Below are positions 1-6,501 of a stretch of DNA of 39,958 bases, piece by piece (within the stretch, counting starts at the first letter, position 1; every line of letters starts with the position of its first letter). The DNA lies in the NCBI GenBank assembly GCA_017511375.1, contig JAFWKJ010000013.1, positions 1 to 39,958 of the forward strand, written 5' to 3'. The stretch is from Bacilli bacterium (lineage in GTDB: Bacteria; Bacillota_I; Bacilli_A; RF39; UBA660). Both the position numbers and the translations under genes were made by a program. The notes beneath the pieces are model-generated. The model was not told where the DNA came from. It did not search any database and saw only the letters and a list, made by a program, of their open reading frames with translations.

Positions 1-6
1 CATAAA

Positions 7-82
7 TGGTGACCTGTATGAGATTCGAACTCATGACCCTTTGATTAAAAGTCAAATGCTCTACCGACTGAGCTAACAGATC
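7..82 (-). tRNA. tRNA-Lys (UUU)
   Basis: Cloverleaf read on the minus strand. Acceptor GATCTGT pairs with ACAGGTC with one G-U pair, the anticodon loop is CTTTTAA (anticodon TTT) and the 3' CCA is encoded at 9..7. It is the last complete member of a five-tRNA cluster; the operon may continue beyond the left edge. Confidence 0.96.
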
Positions 83-92
83 AAAAATTAAA

Positions 93-167
93 TGGCTGCC
101 TCGGTTAGATTCGAACTAACGCATGTCAGAGTCAAAGTCTGATGCCTTACCACTTGGCTACGAGGCA
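93..167 (-). tRNA. tRNA-Gln (UUG)
   Basis: Acceptor stem TGCCTCG/CGAGGCA, anticodon stem TCAGA/TCTGA around the loop CTTTGAC (anticodon TTG), encoded CCA at 95..93. Fourth tRNA of the cluster, 10 nt upstream of tRNA-Lys. Confidence 0.96.
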
Positions 168-177
168 AAAACAAAAG

Positions 178-262
178 TGGTGGAGAGAGATGGATTCGAA
201 CCATCGAACTCAAAGAGAACAGATTTACAGTCTGTCGCGTTTAGCCTCTTCGCTACCTCTCC
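178..262 (-). tRNA. tRNA-Tyr (GUA)
   Basis: Acceptor GGAGAGG pairs with TCTCTCC (last pair G-U), the loop is CTGTAAA (anticodon GTA), and a long variable arm gives the 85-nt length expected for a class II tRNA-Tyr. CCA is encoded. Third tRNA of the cluster. Confidence 0.96.
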
Positions 263-270
263 AAAAAAAA

Positions 271-346
271 TGGTGCCGAAACCAGGACTTGAACCCGGAA
301 CCTACTGATTACAATTCAGTTGCTCTACCAATTGAGCTATTTCGGC
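271..346 (-). tRNA. tRNA-Thr (UGU)
   Basis: Acceptor GCCGAAA against TTTCGGC, anticodon stem ACTGA/TCAGT with loop ATTGTAA (anticodon TGT), CCA encoded. Second tRNA of the cluster. Confidence 0.96.
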
Positions 347-355
347 AATAAAAAA

Positions 356-432
356 TGGTGGGCGATATAGGACTCGAACCTATGACCTCCTGCTTGTAAG
401 GCAGATGCTCTAACCAACTGAGCTAATCGCCC
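356..432 (-). tRNA. tRNA-Val (UAC)
   Basis: Acceptor GGGCGAT against ATCGCCC, anticodon loop CTTACAA (anticodon TAC), CCA encoded. First tRNA of the cluster, about 35 nt behind the predicted transcription start. Confidence 0.96.
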
Positions 433-447
433 AAGTCACCACACCAA

Positions 448-464
448 AACTGGTTAGACCAGTT
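448..464 (-). other. leader hairpin of the tRNA operon
   Basis: Perfect dyad AACTGG-N5-CCAGTT lying between the operon promoter and tRNA-Val. No U-tract follows, so it is not a terminator. It may be a processing structure in the primary transcript; function is inferred from position only. Confidence 0.45.
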
Positions 465-474
465 GACAGTATTA

Positions 475-503
475 AATATACCAATTTAAAGCCAATTTGT
501 CAA
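475..503 (-). promoter_or_regulatory. sigma-A promoter of the tRNA operon
   Basis: On the minus strand a perfect -35 TTGACA (503..498) is followed after exactly 17 nt by TATATT (480..475). It fires toward tRNA-Val. This is one of the two closest-to-consensus promoters in the window, as expected for stable RNA. Confidence 0.85.
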
Positions 504-523
504 CAAAAAAGTTATTTTTTTTA

Positions 524-871
524 TTATTTTTCTAATTCCTGATAAGCCTCTTCAATCCACTCTGGAAGTCTTGCTTTTAAGGTAGAAAAAGCCTTATCCG
601 TTTCAACAATATGATGAGAATCCTTCTTATCTTTCCCCTCAAGTTCCTTAATACTTAATTTATAATGACCATCTTCATCTATCCCAATTACCTTGGCTGT
701 CAATTTGTCATTTAACTGAGCATAATCATTTACATTCTTTACAAAAGAATCGGATATTTCTGAAATATGAATTAACCCACTTTGGTTATCATCAAATGAT
801 AAAAAAATTCCATATTCTTCAACACCTGTTACAGTACCTGTAATGGTATCTCCTTCATGATAAGTTGCCAT
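524..871 (-). CDS. S1-domain RNA-binding protein (YugI/GSP13-like)
   Basis: 115-residue protein. Residues ~5-75 form one S1 (OB-fold) RNA-binding domain with the typical G-x-V-T-G-V-x-x-Y-G-I-F and G-L-I-H-I-S-E-I strings, followed by a charged tail. Short single-S1 proteins of this kind (B. subtilis YugI, general stress protein 13) associate with the ribosome; the exact role here is inference. The start chosen is the ATG giving MATYHEG, because AGGTGG lies 8 nt upstream; upstream in-frame GTG and ATG codons sit on or too close to that RBS. It is divergent from the nfu-like gene and ends about 20 nt before the tRNA promoter. No clear terminator follows it. Confidence 0.85.
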   Translation of the reverse strand: MATYHEGDTITGTVTGVEEYGIFLSFDDNQSGLIHISEISDSFVKNVNDYAQLNDKLTAKVIGIDEDGHYKLSIKELEGKDKKDSHHIVETDKAFSTLKARLPEWIEEAYQELEK

Positions 872-953
872 AAACATCACCACCTATATTATACACAATT
901 CAGAAATAAAAAACACTAAAAAAAAGATATGATATAATAAAAGCGGTGAGATT

Positions 954-1211
954 ATGAAAAAAGATGAAAAAAAAGATGAAAAAAAGGAACAAACAATCAA
1001 AAAAATAAAAGAACTCATAGAAAAAATGAGACCCTTTTTAATAAGTGATGGTGGAGATATTGAATTTGTAGAATATGAAGACAATATTGTCTATATTAGA
1101 TTAAAAGGTGCTTGTGCAGATTGTGATTATATTGATATTACTATTAAAGAAGGCATTGAAGAAATGCTTGTAACAGAAATTCCTGAAATAAAAGGTGTCA
1201 TTAACCTATAA
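954..1211 (+). CDS. yutI: NifU C-terminal-domain (Nfu-type) Fe-S scaffold
   Basis: 85-residue protein. Residues ~15-85 match the NifU C-terminal domain, with the cluster-binding CxxC in KGACADC and the preceding FLISDGGDIEFVE segment typical of Nfu/YutI proteins that carry and hand over [4Fe-4S] clusters. The first 13 residues are a Lys/Glu repeat from a near-duplicate of the DNA word AAAGATGAAAA, not part of the family core. RBS GGTGAG precedes the ATG and a TATAAT lies at 933-938 without a convincing -35. It is a plus-strand single gene in a minus-strand neighbourhood and ends in a bidirectional terminator. Confidence 0.9.
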   Translation: MKKDEKKDEKKEQTIKKIKELIEKMRPFLISDGGDIEFVEYEDNIVYIRLKGACADCDYIDITIKEGIEEMLVTEIPEIKGVINL

Positions 1212-1240
1212 AAAAAGTGTAACAATTGTTACACTTTTTT
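1211..1240. terminator. bidirectional terminator
   Basis: Perfect inverted repeat AAAAAAGTGTAACAA / TTGTTACACTTTTTT between the convergent nfu-like gene and the acidic protein gene. It has A- and T-tracts on both sides, so it can stop both transcripts. It contains the stop codon of the minus-strand gene. Confidence 0.9.
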
Positions 1241-2890
1241 AGTAGCTGGTTTTTCAATTTCAGGATTGCCTTCCATCATAAGATCAATCTCTGAAACAAT
1301 CTTATTGGTTCTATCTATTTCTGCTCTTTGACTTTGAAGAATTCCTTCACTTTCTCTTGATTCTCTTTCTGCTGCCTCAATGCCTCTTTCGTTTTCATCA
1401 CAAGCAGCTTCTAAAGATTCAGCATAAGCACGAAGCATATTCATTCTTTCTAAATAACTAGCTTGACTTTCTTCATATTGCACTCTTGCAGCCTCTGCTT
1501 CTTGTGCAGCTTCTTGCGCACGTCTTTCAGCATCAAGTTTTTGTTGTTGTGATTCTTCTTTTTGTTTTCTTAATTGTAAAATCTTTTCTTTTAATGTTTC
1601 ATAATCATCAATCGTCATAACTCTAGCACTCTCAGGTAATTCTACTTCTTTGGCTGGAGCCTCTTCTGCTTCAGGAATGATATCAAACATGTTTGGTTCA
1701 TCTTCTAATTCTAAAGCAGGCTCTTCTGGACGATCAGGAACCACAATTGGAACTTCTCGAACAGGTTCATCCACTACCTTATTTTCTGCCGGAACAAAAG
1801 CTTGTTCAATTGGTACCTCTTGAATAACAACTTCTTCTGCAGGTTTTTCTTCTACTACAGGAGCATCTATCAAGTTTCCATTCTCATCAAATCCTAATTT
1901 GATTTGTGCTTCTCTAATTTCCTCATCTGTCATTGGTGTATAATCATATTTCTTAGGTCTGCGAATACGATTTCCTTCTTCATCAAACTGATCTGCATGA
2001 ACAGAAGTAGTATTATTTCTAGATACTCTTACTGCCTCTGGCGTCTCAGGAACAGCCTCTGCAACATGTTGATCAAAGTTTGTTCTTTCAGCTTCTAGTT
2101 TTCTAAATGCTTCTTCCACAGCTTCTCTAATTGCCTCTTTATCAATAGCAGGTGCTTCACTAACTGGAGTTGCTTCTGCTTGTGGTGCAGGATTTGGAAC
2201 ATCTACTGGATTAATAACAGGAGCATCTTCTGCATTTACTTGACTAAATCCTTCATTGATGGCATCAACAATAGATTGTCTATCAAGATTACTTTGTTCT
2301 ACATCAATCTCTTCATTATTTGGAATAGCAGCAGGTTGTACTACTGGTTCAGGTTCAATAAATGGTCTAATAACATCTTCATTGACTGGAGTCTCTTCTG
2401 CAACAGGAACATCTGATACATAATTTTCTTCAACCGGAACCTCTTCTGGCATTACATCTTCAGCAATAATCTCTGGTCCCATTACCTCATCACGACGCTC
2501 TAATCCAATCGTATATAAACTTCCATAATAATTAGTAGTATGATAGGTCAAGTTATCAATCATGTTCTTACGTAATTTAATAGCTCTACTTGCCACATAA
2601 TTCGTAGGAACATTTTGCTTAGATAATAATAAGATCTTTTCTTCCAATCTAGCAATTACATTGGCAGACTTTTCAATCTTTCTTTCATAATTATTATCTG
2701 TATATTCTCTTGTTAAAGCCTTTTCAATTTTATTCTCAAGTTTATTTTGTAATCTAGCAATTCTAAAAGCATTAAATTTTGCCTTGATATTTTGAAAAGA
2801 CAAAGCTCTTGTCCTAATTTGTCTAGCAGGTCTTTCTTCTGCGTATTGCCCATACTCCCAATCTACTAACTCTATTCTATCGTCTGTCAT
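1229..2890 (-). CDS. acidic Pro/Glu/Val-rich coiled-coil protein, copy 1
   Basis: 553 residues, no family recognised. Three zones are visible. Residues ~30-130 are basic and heptad-like (RIARLQNKLENKIEKAL...). Residues ~135-415 are low-complexity, acidic and rich in P, E, V and A (EEVPVEE, VEEKPAEE). Residues ~425-545 are a long predicted coiled coil rich in E, Q, A and R. There is no signal peptide or membrane segment, so it is probably cytoplasmic; a scaffold or filament-like role is only a guess. RBS GGGAGG sits 9 nt before the ATG. It lies 38 nt behind a DUF1292 gene, the same arrangement as the pair at 18871-20887. Confidence 0.85.
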   Translation of the reverse strand: MTDDRIELVDWEYGQYAEERPARQIRTRALSFQNIKAKFNAFRIARLQNKLENKIEKALTREYTDNNYERKIEKSANVIARLEEKILLLSKQNVPTNYVASRAIKLRKNMIDNLTYHTTNYYGSLYTIGLERRDEVMGPEIIAEDVMPEEVPVEENYVSDVPVAEETPVNEDVIRPFIEPEPVVQPAAIPNNEEIDVEQSNLDRQSIVDAINEGFSQVNAEDAPVINPVDVPNPAPQAEATPVSEAPAIDKEAIREAVEEAFRKLEAERTNFDQHVAEAVPETPEAVRVSRNNTTSVHADQFDEEGNRIRRPKKYDYTPMTDEEIREAQIKLGFDENGNLIDAPVVEEKPAEEVVIQEVPIEQAFVPAENKVVDEPVREVPIVVPDRPEEPALELEDEPNMFDIIPEAEEAPAKEVELPESARVMTIDDYETLKEKILQLRKQKEESQQQKLDAERRAQEAAQEAEAARVQYEESQASYLERMNMLRAYAESLEAACDENERGIEAAERESRESEGILQSQRAEIDRTNKIVSEIDLMMEGNPEIEKPATKKV

Positions 2891-2928
2891 ACAACAAAAC
2901 CTCCCTAATCTTATTCAGATTTTGATAA

Positions 2929-3186
2929 TTATCTTAAAACGTCCTTAACTCTATTCCACTCTTCTTCATCATCAACACCTAATAATTTAGGTTCTCCTGA
3001 TGAACGATCTACGTTAGAAACATACACAGTAATGTTTTCATTTTCATCTTTTTCGTTTTTTGTGTAGATAACGTATTCTTTCTTTGTATCCTTGAATTCA
3101 AACGCCAAAATAACCTCAACTTCTTCAATTGAGCCATCTTCAGCAACGATTGACATCATTTTCTTTTCTATTTCTTGATTTTCCAT
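2929..3186 (-). CDS. DUF1292 family protein, copy 1
   Basis: 85-residue acidic protein with the DUF1292 (YrzB-like) pattern: an oxidised-looking beta start (MSIVAEDGSIEEVEVILAF), central EYVIYTKN, then VYVSNVDR and a C-terminal EEEWNRVKDVL. The molecular function of the family is unknown. The start MENQEIE is chosen because GGGAGG lies 9 nt upstream; a longer frame to 3213 would put that RBS inside the gene. It is first in a two-gene operon with the acidic repeat protein and has its own promoter at 3220-3247. A paralogue is at 20627-20887. Confidence 0.88.
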   Translation of the reverse strand: MENQEIEKKMMSIVAEDGSIEEVEVILAFEFKDTKKEYVIYTKNEKDENENITVYVSNVDRSSGEPKLLGVDDEEEWNRVKDVLR

Positions 3187-3219
3187 ACAATAAAGCCTCC
3201 CTTTACTATTCATAATACA

Positions 3220-3247
3220 ATTTTACCATAAATAAAAATAATTACAA
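3220..3247 (-). promoter_or_regulatory. promoter of the DUF1292 copy 1 operon
   Basis: -35 TTGTAA (3247..3242), 16-nt spacer, -10 TAAAAT (3225..3220), followed by the RBS of the DUF1292 gene about 20 nt downstream. Confidence 0.6.
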
Positions 3248-3252
3248 TAAGT

Positions 3253-3531
3253 TTATCCTATTTTTTTCAATAAAAAAACTTTTGCTCCATAACTACAATA
3301 ATTCTTAATATAATCCTCTAAAAACTTAATATCATTAATCTTTTTAGCCTTCTTATTTTTGGAATCATAATACCCTTTTAAACGAACCTTTTCATAAGCA
3401 ATATCTCCAAAAATATAATCATAATCATCAAAATAGTCCGTAACTCTTTCTCGAATAGTATCAAGATCAAAACAATCTCCATCATTTCTCACAAGTTCAT
3501 ATTTTTTTCCATTTATTTCAATATTTTTCAT
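3253..3531 (-). CDS. yutD: YutD family protein
   Basis: 92 residues, the usual YutD (DUF1027) length. Recognisable parts are the N-terminal INGKKYELVRNDGDCF, the central DYFDDYDYIFGDIAYEKVRLKGYYD and the C-terminal DYIKNYCSYGAKVFLLKK. YutD is a conserved Bacilli protein of unknown biochemical role. RBS TGAGGTAAG precedes the ATG by about 5 nt. It lies downstream of yunB with a small gap and a promoter candidate in between. No terminator hairpin is visible after it. Confidence 0.88.
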   Translation of the reverse strand: MKNIEINGKKYELVRNDGDCFDLDTIRERVTDYFDDYDYIFGDIAYEKVRLKGYYDSKNKKAKKINDIKFLEDYIKNYCSYGAKVFLLKKIG

Positions 3532-3551
3532 AATTCTTACCTCACAATTAT

Positions 3552-3581
3552 ATTATATCATTTCAAAAGAAACTAACGCAA
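3552..3581 (-). promoter_or_regulatory. candidate promoter of yutD
   Basis: -35 TTGCGT (3581..3576), 18-nt spacer, -10 TATAAT (3557..3552). The -35 overlaps the last codons of yunB, so yutD can be expressed outside sporulation. Confidence 0.5.
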
Positions 3582-4298
3582 GGTACCCGCATAATATTGA
3601 GGAACTTCTCCCGGTATAATTTCAAAAGATAATACGTTTTTAATCGTAGATTTATATGTTTTAGAACTAATCGGCATAGAGATTAAATTAGATACATTTA
3701 CGATGGAATACACTTCTACTATAGCATTATTAACTCCATACTCTTTGACTTGAATATCAACATCGGAAGTAACATATCCCATAAAAGAAAGCTTAATGGG
3801 TATCATAGGTCCTAAATTAGCAAACATGGTAGAACCTCGTAACGAATTGAAGGAAACTTCACATAAATATCCGTTTTGTAGATAAGGATATTTTTCTCTT
3901 AATCTTTCTTGGATGGCGTAATGGTCAAAATCAAAATTCCCTTGTTCCATTTTTCGATACTCTTTTTGGATTTCTTGAACTAACAAATCATTAAACTGAT
4001 TAATTTCATAGGTATTATAACGTATTCTAGAAACCTGGTCATCATCCTTTTTAATCGTAAAATACTCTAATCGATTTTGATTCACAGATTCTAAGGCTTT
4101 ATGTACCACAACAGAAGTAACTCTTTCCACTTCTGCATCGATATAAGAAGATAAAAGTTTATTAATAGAATGATCCAAATATAATAAAAAAACAAAAGAA
4201 AGAAAGAGGCTTCCTAATAACCCTCCTAAAAAAAGTCGATAATTTATTTTTTTTGAATTAATATGACATCTTCTCCAATTTTCACAATCTGAGACCAA
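3573..4298 (-). CDS. yunB: sporulation protein YunB
   Basis: YunB family membrane protein needed for normal spores in B. subtilis, where it is a mother-cell (sigma-E) gene. An N-terminal membrane segment (LFLGGLLGSLFLSFVFLLYL) is followed by an extracytoplasmic domain with the family strings TMFANLGPMIPIKLSFMG, EYGVNNAIVEVYSIVNV and the C-terminal IIPGEVPQYYAG. The 5' end is uncertain. The coordinate given uses a TTG with a poor RBS and overlaps the upstream gene by 55 nt. A better-placed site is an ATT at 4262..4260, 7 nt behind GGAGAAG, giving about 229 residues. Translational coupling to ymxH is likely. Confidence 0.9.
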   Translation of the reverse strand: MVSDCENWRRCHINSKKINYRLFLGGLLGSLFLSFVFLLYLDHSINKLLSSYIDAEVERVTSVVVHKALESVNQNRLEYFTIKKDDDQVSRIRYNTYEINQFNDLLVQEIQKEYRKMEQGNFDFDHYAIQERLREKYPYLQNGYLCEVSFNSLRGSTMFANLGPMIPIKLSFMGYVTSDVDIQVKEYGVNNAIVEVYSIVNVSNLISMPISSKTYKSTIKNVLSFEIIPGEVPQYYAGTLR

Positions 4299-4468
4299 TA
4301 AATTTTAGTATCACCCTCTCGATTTAAAGAAAAAAAATTCTTCCCCTGTTCAATCATAAAATAATCTACTTTCCCATCATCTAAAATAGAAATATCTATA
4401 ATGGTTCCTACTGCACTTCCACTATCAATCTCTATAATCTTTTTAGACTGTAACTCTGATAATCTCAT
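4244..4468 (-). CDS. ymxH: YlmC/YmxH family PRC-barrel sporulation protein
   Basis: 74 residues forming one PRC-barrel-like domain: MRLSELQSKKIIEIDSGSAVG, then a beta-rich core ending in DVILIQKK. YlmC/YmxH genes are spore-formation associated in Bacilli and Clostridia and commonly sit next to sigG, as here. It lies 31 nt after sigG and its 3' end overlaps yunB. RBS GGGGAGA is upstream of the ATG. Biochemical function is unknown. Confidence 0.88.
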   Translation of the reverse strand: MRLSELQSKKIIEIDSGSAVGTIIDISILDDGKVDYFMIEQGKNFFSLNREGDTKIYWSQIVKIGEDVILIQKK

Positions 4469-4499
4469 AGTATCTCTCCCCTATAAGAGTATGAATAAC

Positions 4500-5273
4500 T
4501 TATGATTTTAATACTTTTTTCAATTCTTTTATAGCCTTTTTTTCTAATCTAGAAACCTGTGCTTGACTAATATTTAATTCATCCGCAACTTCCATTTGTG
4601 TTTTTCCAATAATAAACCTTTGATCTAATATATATTTTTCTCTTTTTTTTAATTCATTCATCGCTTCATCCATCACTAATGGTTTAGAAAAATCAGACTG
4701 AATACTTTCATCCACTATTTGATCATATAAATAGATAGTTTCCCCTCCATCATTATAAATAGGTTCATACATACTCATAGGTTCTTTCATAGAAGATAAC
4801 GCTAAAAAAACATCATAAACACTGACATCTAATTCTGAAGCAATTTTATCATAATCTATTTCATGAACTCCCTCTTGGGTCATTTTCTCAATCATTTTTA
4901 AAGACCGATAAGAAATATCTTTTAAAGAACGACTAACTCTTAATGAATTATCATCTCTAATAAATCTTCGAATCTCTCCCATAATCATAGGAACCGCATA
5001 AGTAGAAAATTGAACCCCGTATTCTACATCAAAATTATCAATAGCTTTGATTAGTCCAATACATCCCACTTGAAACAAATCATCCATATTACGTTCTCGA
5101 TGATAAAATTTTTTTAATACCGATAAAACTAATCTTAAATTCCCTTCTACTAACAATTCTCTAGCATAAGAATCTTTGTCTTTTAAGTAAAAAAGTTTTT
5201 TCATTTCCTCTGAAGAAAGCGTCATCAATTCCCCTGTATTACAACCACTAATTTCAACCTTATATTTTCCCAT
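4500..5273 (-). CDS. sigG: forespore RNA polymerase sigma factor SigG
   Basis: 257 residues, normal for SigG. It starts with the SigG-specific N-terminus KVEISGCNTGEL. Region 2 follows at ~35-110 (NLRLVLSVLKKF, DDLFQVGCIGLIKAIDNFD, FSTYAVPMIMGEIRRFIRD), then region 3, the diagnostic EPIYNDGGETIY, and the region 4 helix-turn-helix at ~225-252 (KTQMEVADELNISQAQVSRLE). SigG directs late forespore transcription, so the organism makes endospores. The start is the ATG behind GAGGTG; an in-frame ATG four codons upstream lies on the RBS. It heads the sigG-ymxH-yunB block. Confidence 0.96.
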   Translation of the reverse strand: MGKYKVEISGCNTGELMTLSSEEMKKLFYLKDKDSYARELLVEGNLRLVLSVLKKFYHRERNMDDLFQVGCIGLIKAIDNFDVEYGVQFSTYAVPMIMGEIRRFIRDDNSLRVSRSLKDISYRSLKMIEKMTQEGVHEIDYDKIASELDVSVYDVFLALSSMKEPMSMYEPIYNDGGETIYLYDQIVDESIQSDFSKPLVMDEAMNELKKREKYILDQRFIIGKTQMEVADELNISQAQVSRLEKKAIKELKKVLKS

Positions 5274-5318
5274 AACACACCTCATTGTTCTTATGAAAAA
5301 AAAGAAGAAAAACTATAC

Positions 5319-5349
5319 AAAAAAACTAACTCAAAGAATTAGTTTTTTT
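5319..5349 (-). terminator. terminator of trmL
   Basis: Inverted repeat AAAAAAACTAA / TTAGTTTTTTT with a 9-nt loop. On the minus strand it ends in a T7 tract. It overlaps the trmL stop codon and separates trmL from sigG. Confidence 0.8.
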
Positions 5350-5848
5350 CTAAATAATCGGCCCCTTTATGAGGTTCTTCTCTTAATAAATCATTAAAAT
5401 TTTGTTGTCTCAAAGCCTCATATATCACAATCGCAACACTATTCGATACATTCAAAGCCCTCACTTTATCTGTCATAGGAATTCTCATACAATGTTCTAA
5501 GTCTTGTTGCAGGATTTCTTTAGGAATCCCTGTAGACTCTTTTCCAAAAATAAAATATAAATTCTCTTCAGAATGACTATAATCAAAACTAGTATGAGGT
5601 TTATGACCATATCTCGTAAAATAATAATAAGTTCCTGGATTTTTGTTTTTGAAATCCATAAAATCTTCATAAACTTCATATTCTAATTTATCAATATAAT
5701 TCACACCACTTCTCTTTAGATGTGCATCATCTATCTGAAAACCAAGTGGTTTAATTAAATGCAATTTTGTATTAGTCGCAACACAAGTCCTCATAATATT
5801 TCCTGTATTCTGAGGAATCTCAGGTTGATATAAAACTATGTGATTCAT
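5339..5848 (-). CDS. trmL: tRNA (cytidine/uridine-34-2'-O)-methyltransferase TrmL
   Basis: 169-residue SPOUT methyltransferase that 2'-O-methylates the wobble base of tRNA-Leu isoacceptors with SAM. Motifs seen: N-terminal IVLYQPEIPQNTGNIMRTC, LHLIKPLGF, the knot element FIFGKESTGIPKEIL and the C-terminal RALNVSNSVAIVIYEALRQ. RBS GGAGGAG is 3 nt before the ATG. It is preceded by 23 nt after a membrane thioredoxin-like gene and ends in its own terminator. A 12-residue C-terminal extension beyond the family core is unremarkable. Confidence 0.93.
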   Translation of the reverse strand: MNHIVLYQPEIPQNTGNIMRTCVATNTKLHLIKPLGFQIDDAHLKRSGVNYIDKLEYEVYEDFMDFKNKNPGTYYYFTRYGHKPHTSFDYSHSEENLYFIFGKESTGIPKEILQQDLEHCMRIPMTDKVRALNVSNSVAIVIYEALRQQNFNDLLREEPHKGADYLEKN

Positions 5849-5871
5849 AACTCCTCCATCAAAAAAGAAGA

Positions 5872-6444
5872 TTACTCTTCATTTTCTATTAATTCTTCTT
5901 CCTCTTCTTCATATAAATTAACTTCTAAAAAGTTTTGTACTTTAGAAAGTGTAATTTTTACGTTCTTTCCGCCTTGTAAAATGGAACTAACTTTTCCATC
6001 TTGAAAAACTACAAAAGCAGGATACTTTCCACTCAACTTATGCTTACTAGGATACCGATTATTAAATTGATCGACAAACTCCTCTTGATCAACACCGGTT
6101 AAATTCAAGTAAACTACTTCTTCTGCAATTCCATTCTTTTGAACATATTTTTTAAAGTCTTTCTCAAAAGAACGGCATTCTTCTCCATTCGCCGTACACA
6201 AATAAACAATAGCACTAGAATTATCCACAACATAATGTTCTAAGTCCTTTGGTGTAATTTCAAACAATACCCCTCTTATAATAGGAATTTCCTTTTCATA
6301 TTCTTTATAGACTTCATACCATCTGCAAAAATATAAAGTTAAAAAGATACACCCACAAAACAAAGCAACCAAAATAATAGAATTCTTTACATAATTCTTT
6401 TGCTTAACGTCTTCTTCACTCTTATTCTTTTTGTCATTTGCCAT
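5872..6444 (-). CDS. membrane-anchored thioredoxin-like protein
   Basis: 190 residues. A charged N-terminus (~1-20) precedes one membrane segment (~22-42, IILVALFCGCIFLTLYF); the rest has a thioredoxin-like plan (SAIVYLCTANGEECRSF, then YPAFVVFQDGKV). The usual CxxC is replaced by C-x6-C, so classic oxidoreductase activity is doubtful. The C-terminus is a Glu run. The start is the ATG giving MANDKK because AGGATG lies 8 nt upstream; an in-frame GTG three codons earlier overlaps it. Probably cotranscribed with trmL. Function unknown. Confidence 0.8.
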   Translation of the reverse strand: MANDKKNKSEEDVKQKNYVKNSIILVALFCGCIFLTLYFCRWYEVYKEYEKEIPIIRGVLFEITPKDLEHYVVDNSSAIVYLCTANGEECRSFEKDFKKYVQKNGIAEEVVYLNLTGVDQEEFVDQFNNRYPSKHKLSGKYPAFVVFQDGKVSSILQGGKNVKITLSKVQNFLEVNLYEEEEEELIENEE

Positions 6445-6501
6445 ACGTATCACATCCTATAATAATATTTTAGCATATTTTTTTGTTTTTCCCTAATCTT
6501 T

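Noticed and set aside
123-351. Two overlapping plus-strand frames of 61 and 69 codons
   Set aside because: They run across tRNA-Gln, tRNA-Tyr and tRNA-Thr, which have complete cloverleaves on the minus strand.
888-893. TATAAT upstream of the S1-domain gene on the minus strand
   Set aside because: It lies so close to the RBS that transcription would start inside or after it, and no -35 is visible.
884-1084. 66-codon Ser/Phe-rich minus-strand frame
   Set aside because: Opposite to the Nfu-type gene; Phe/Ser runs are the complement of its Lys/Glu head, and it lacks an RBS.
4244-4298. Overlap of yunB and ymxH considered as a frameshifted single gene
   Set aside because: Both proteins match separate families over their whole length, so two genes with overlap are the better reading.
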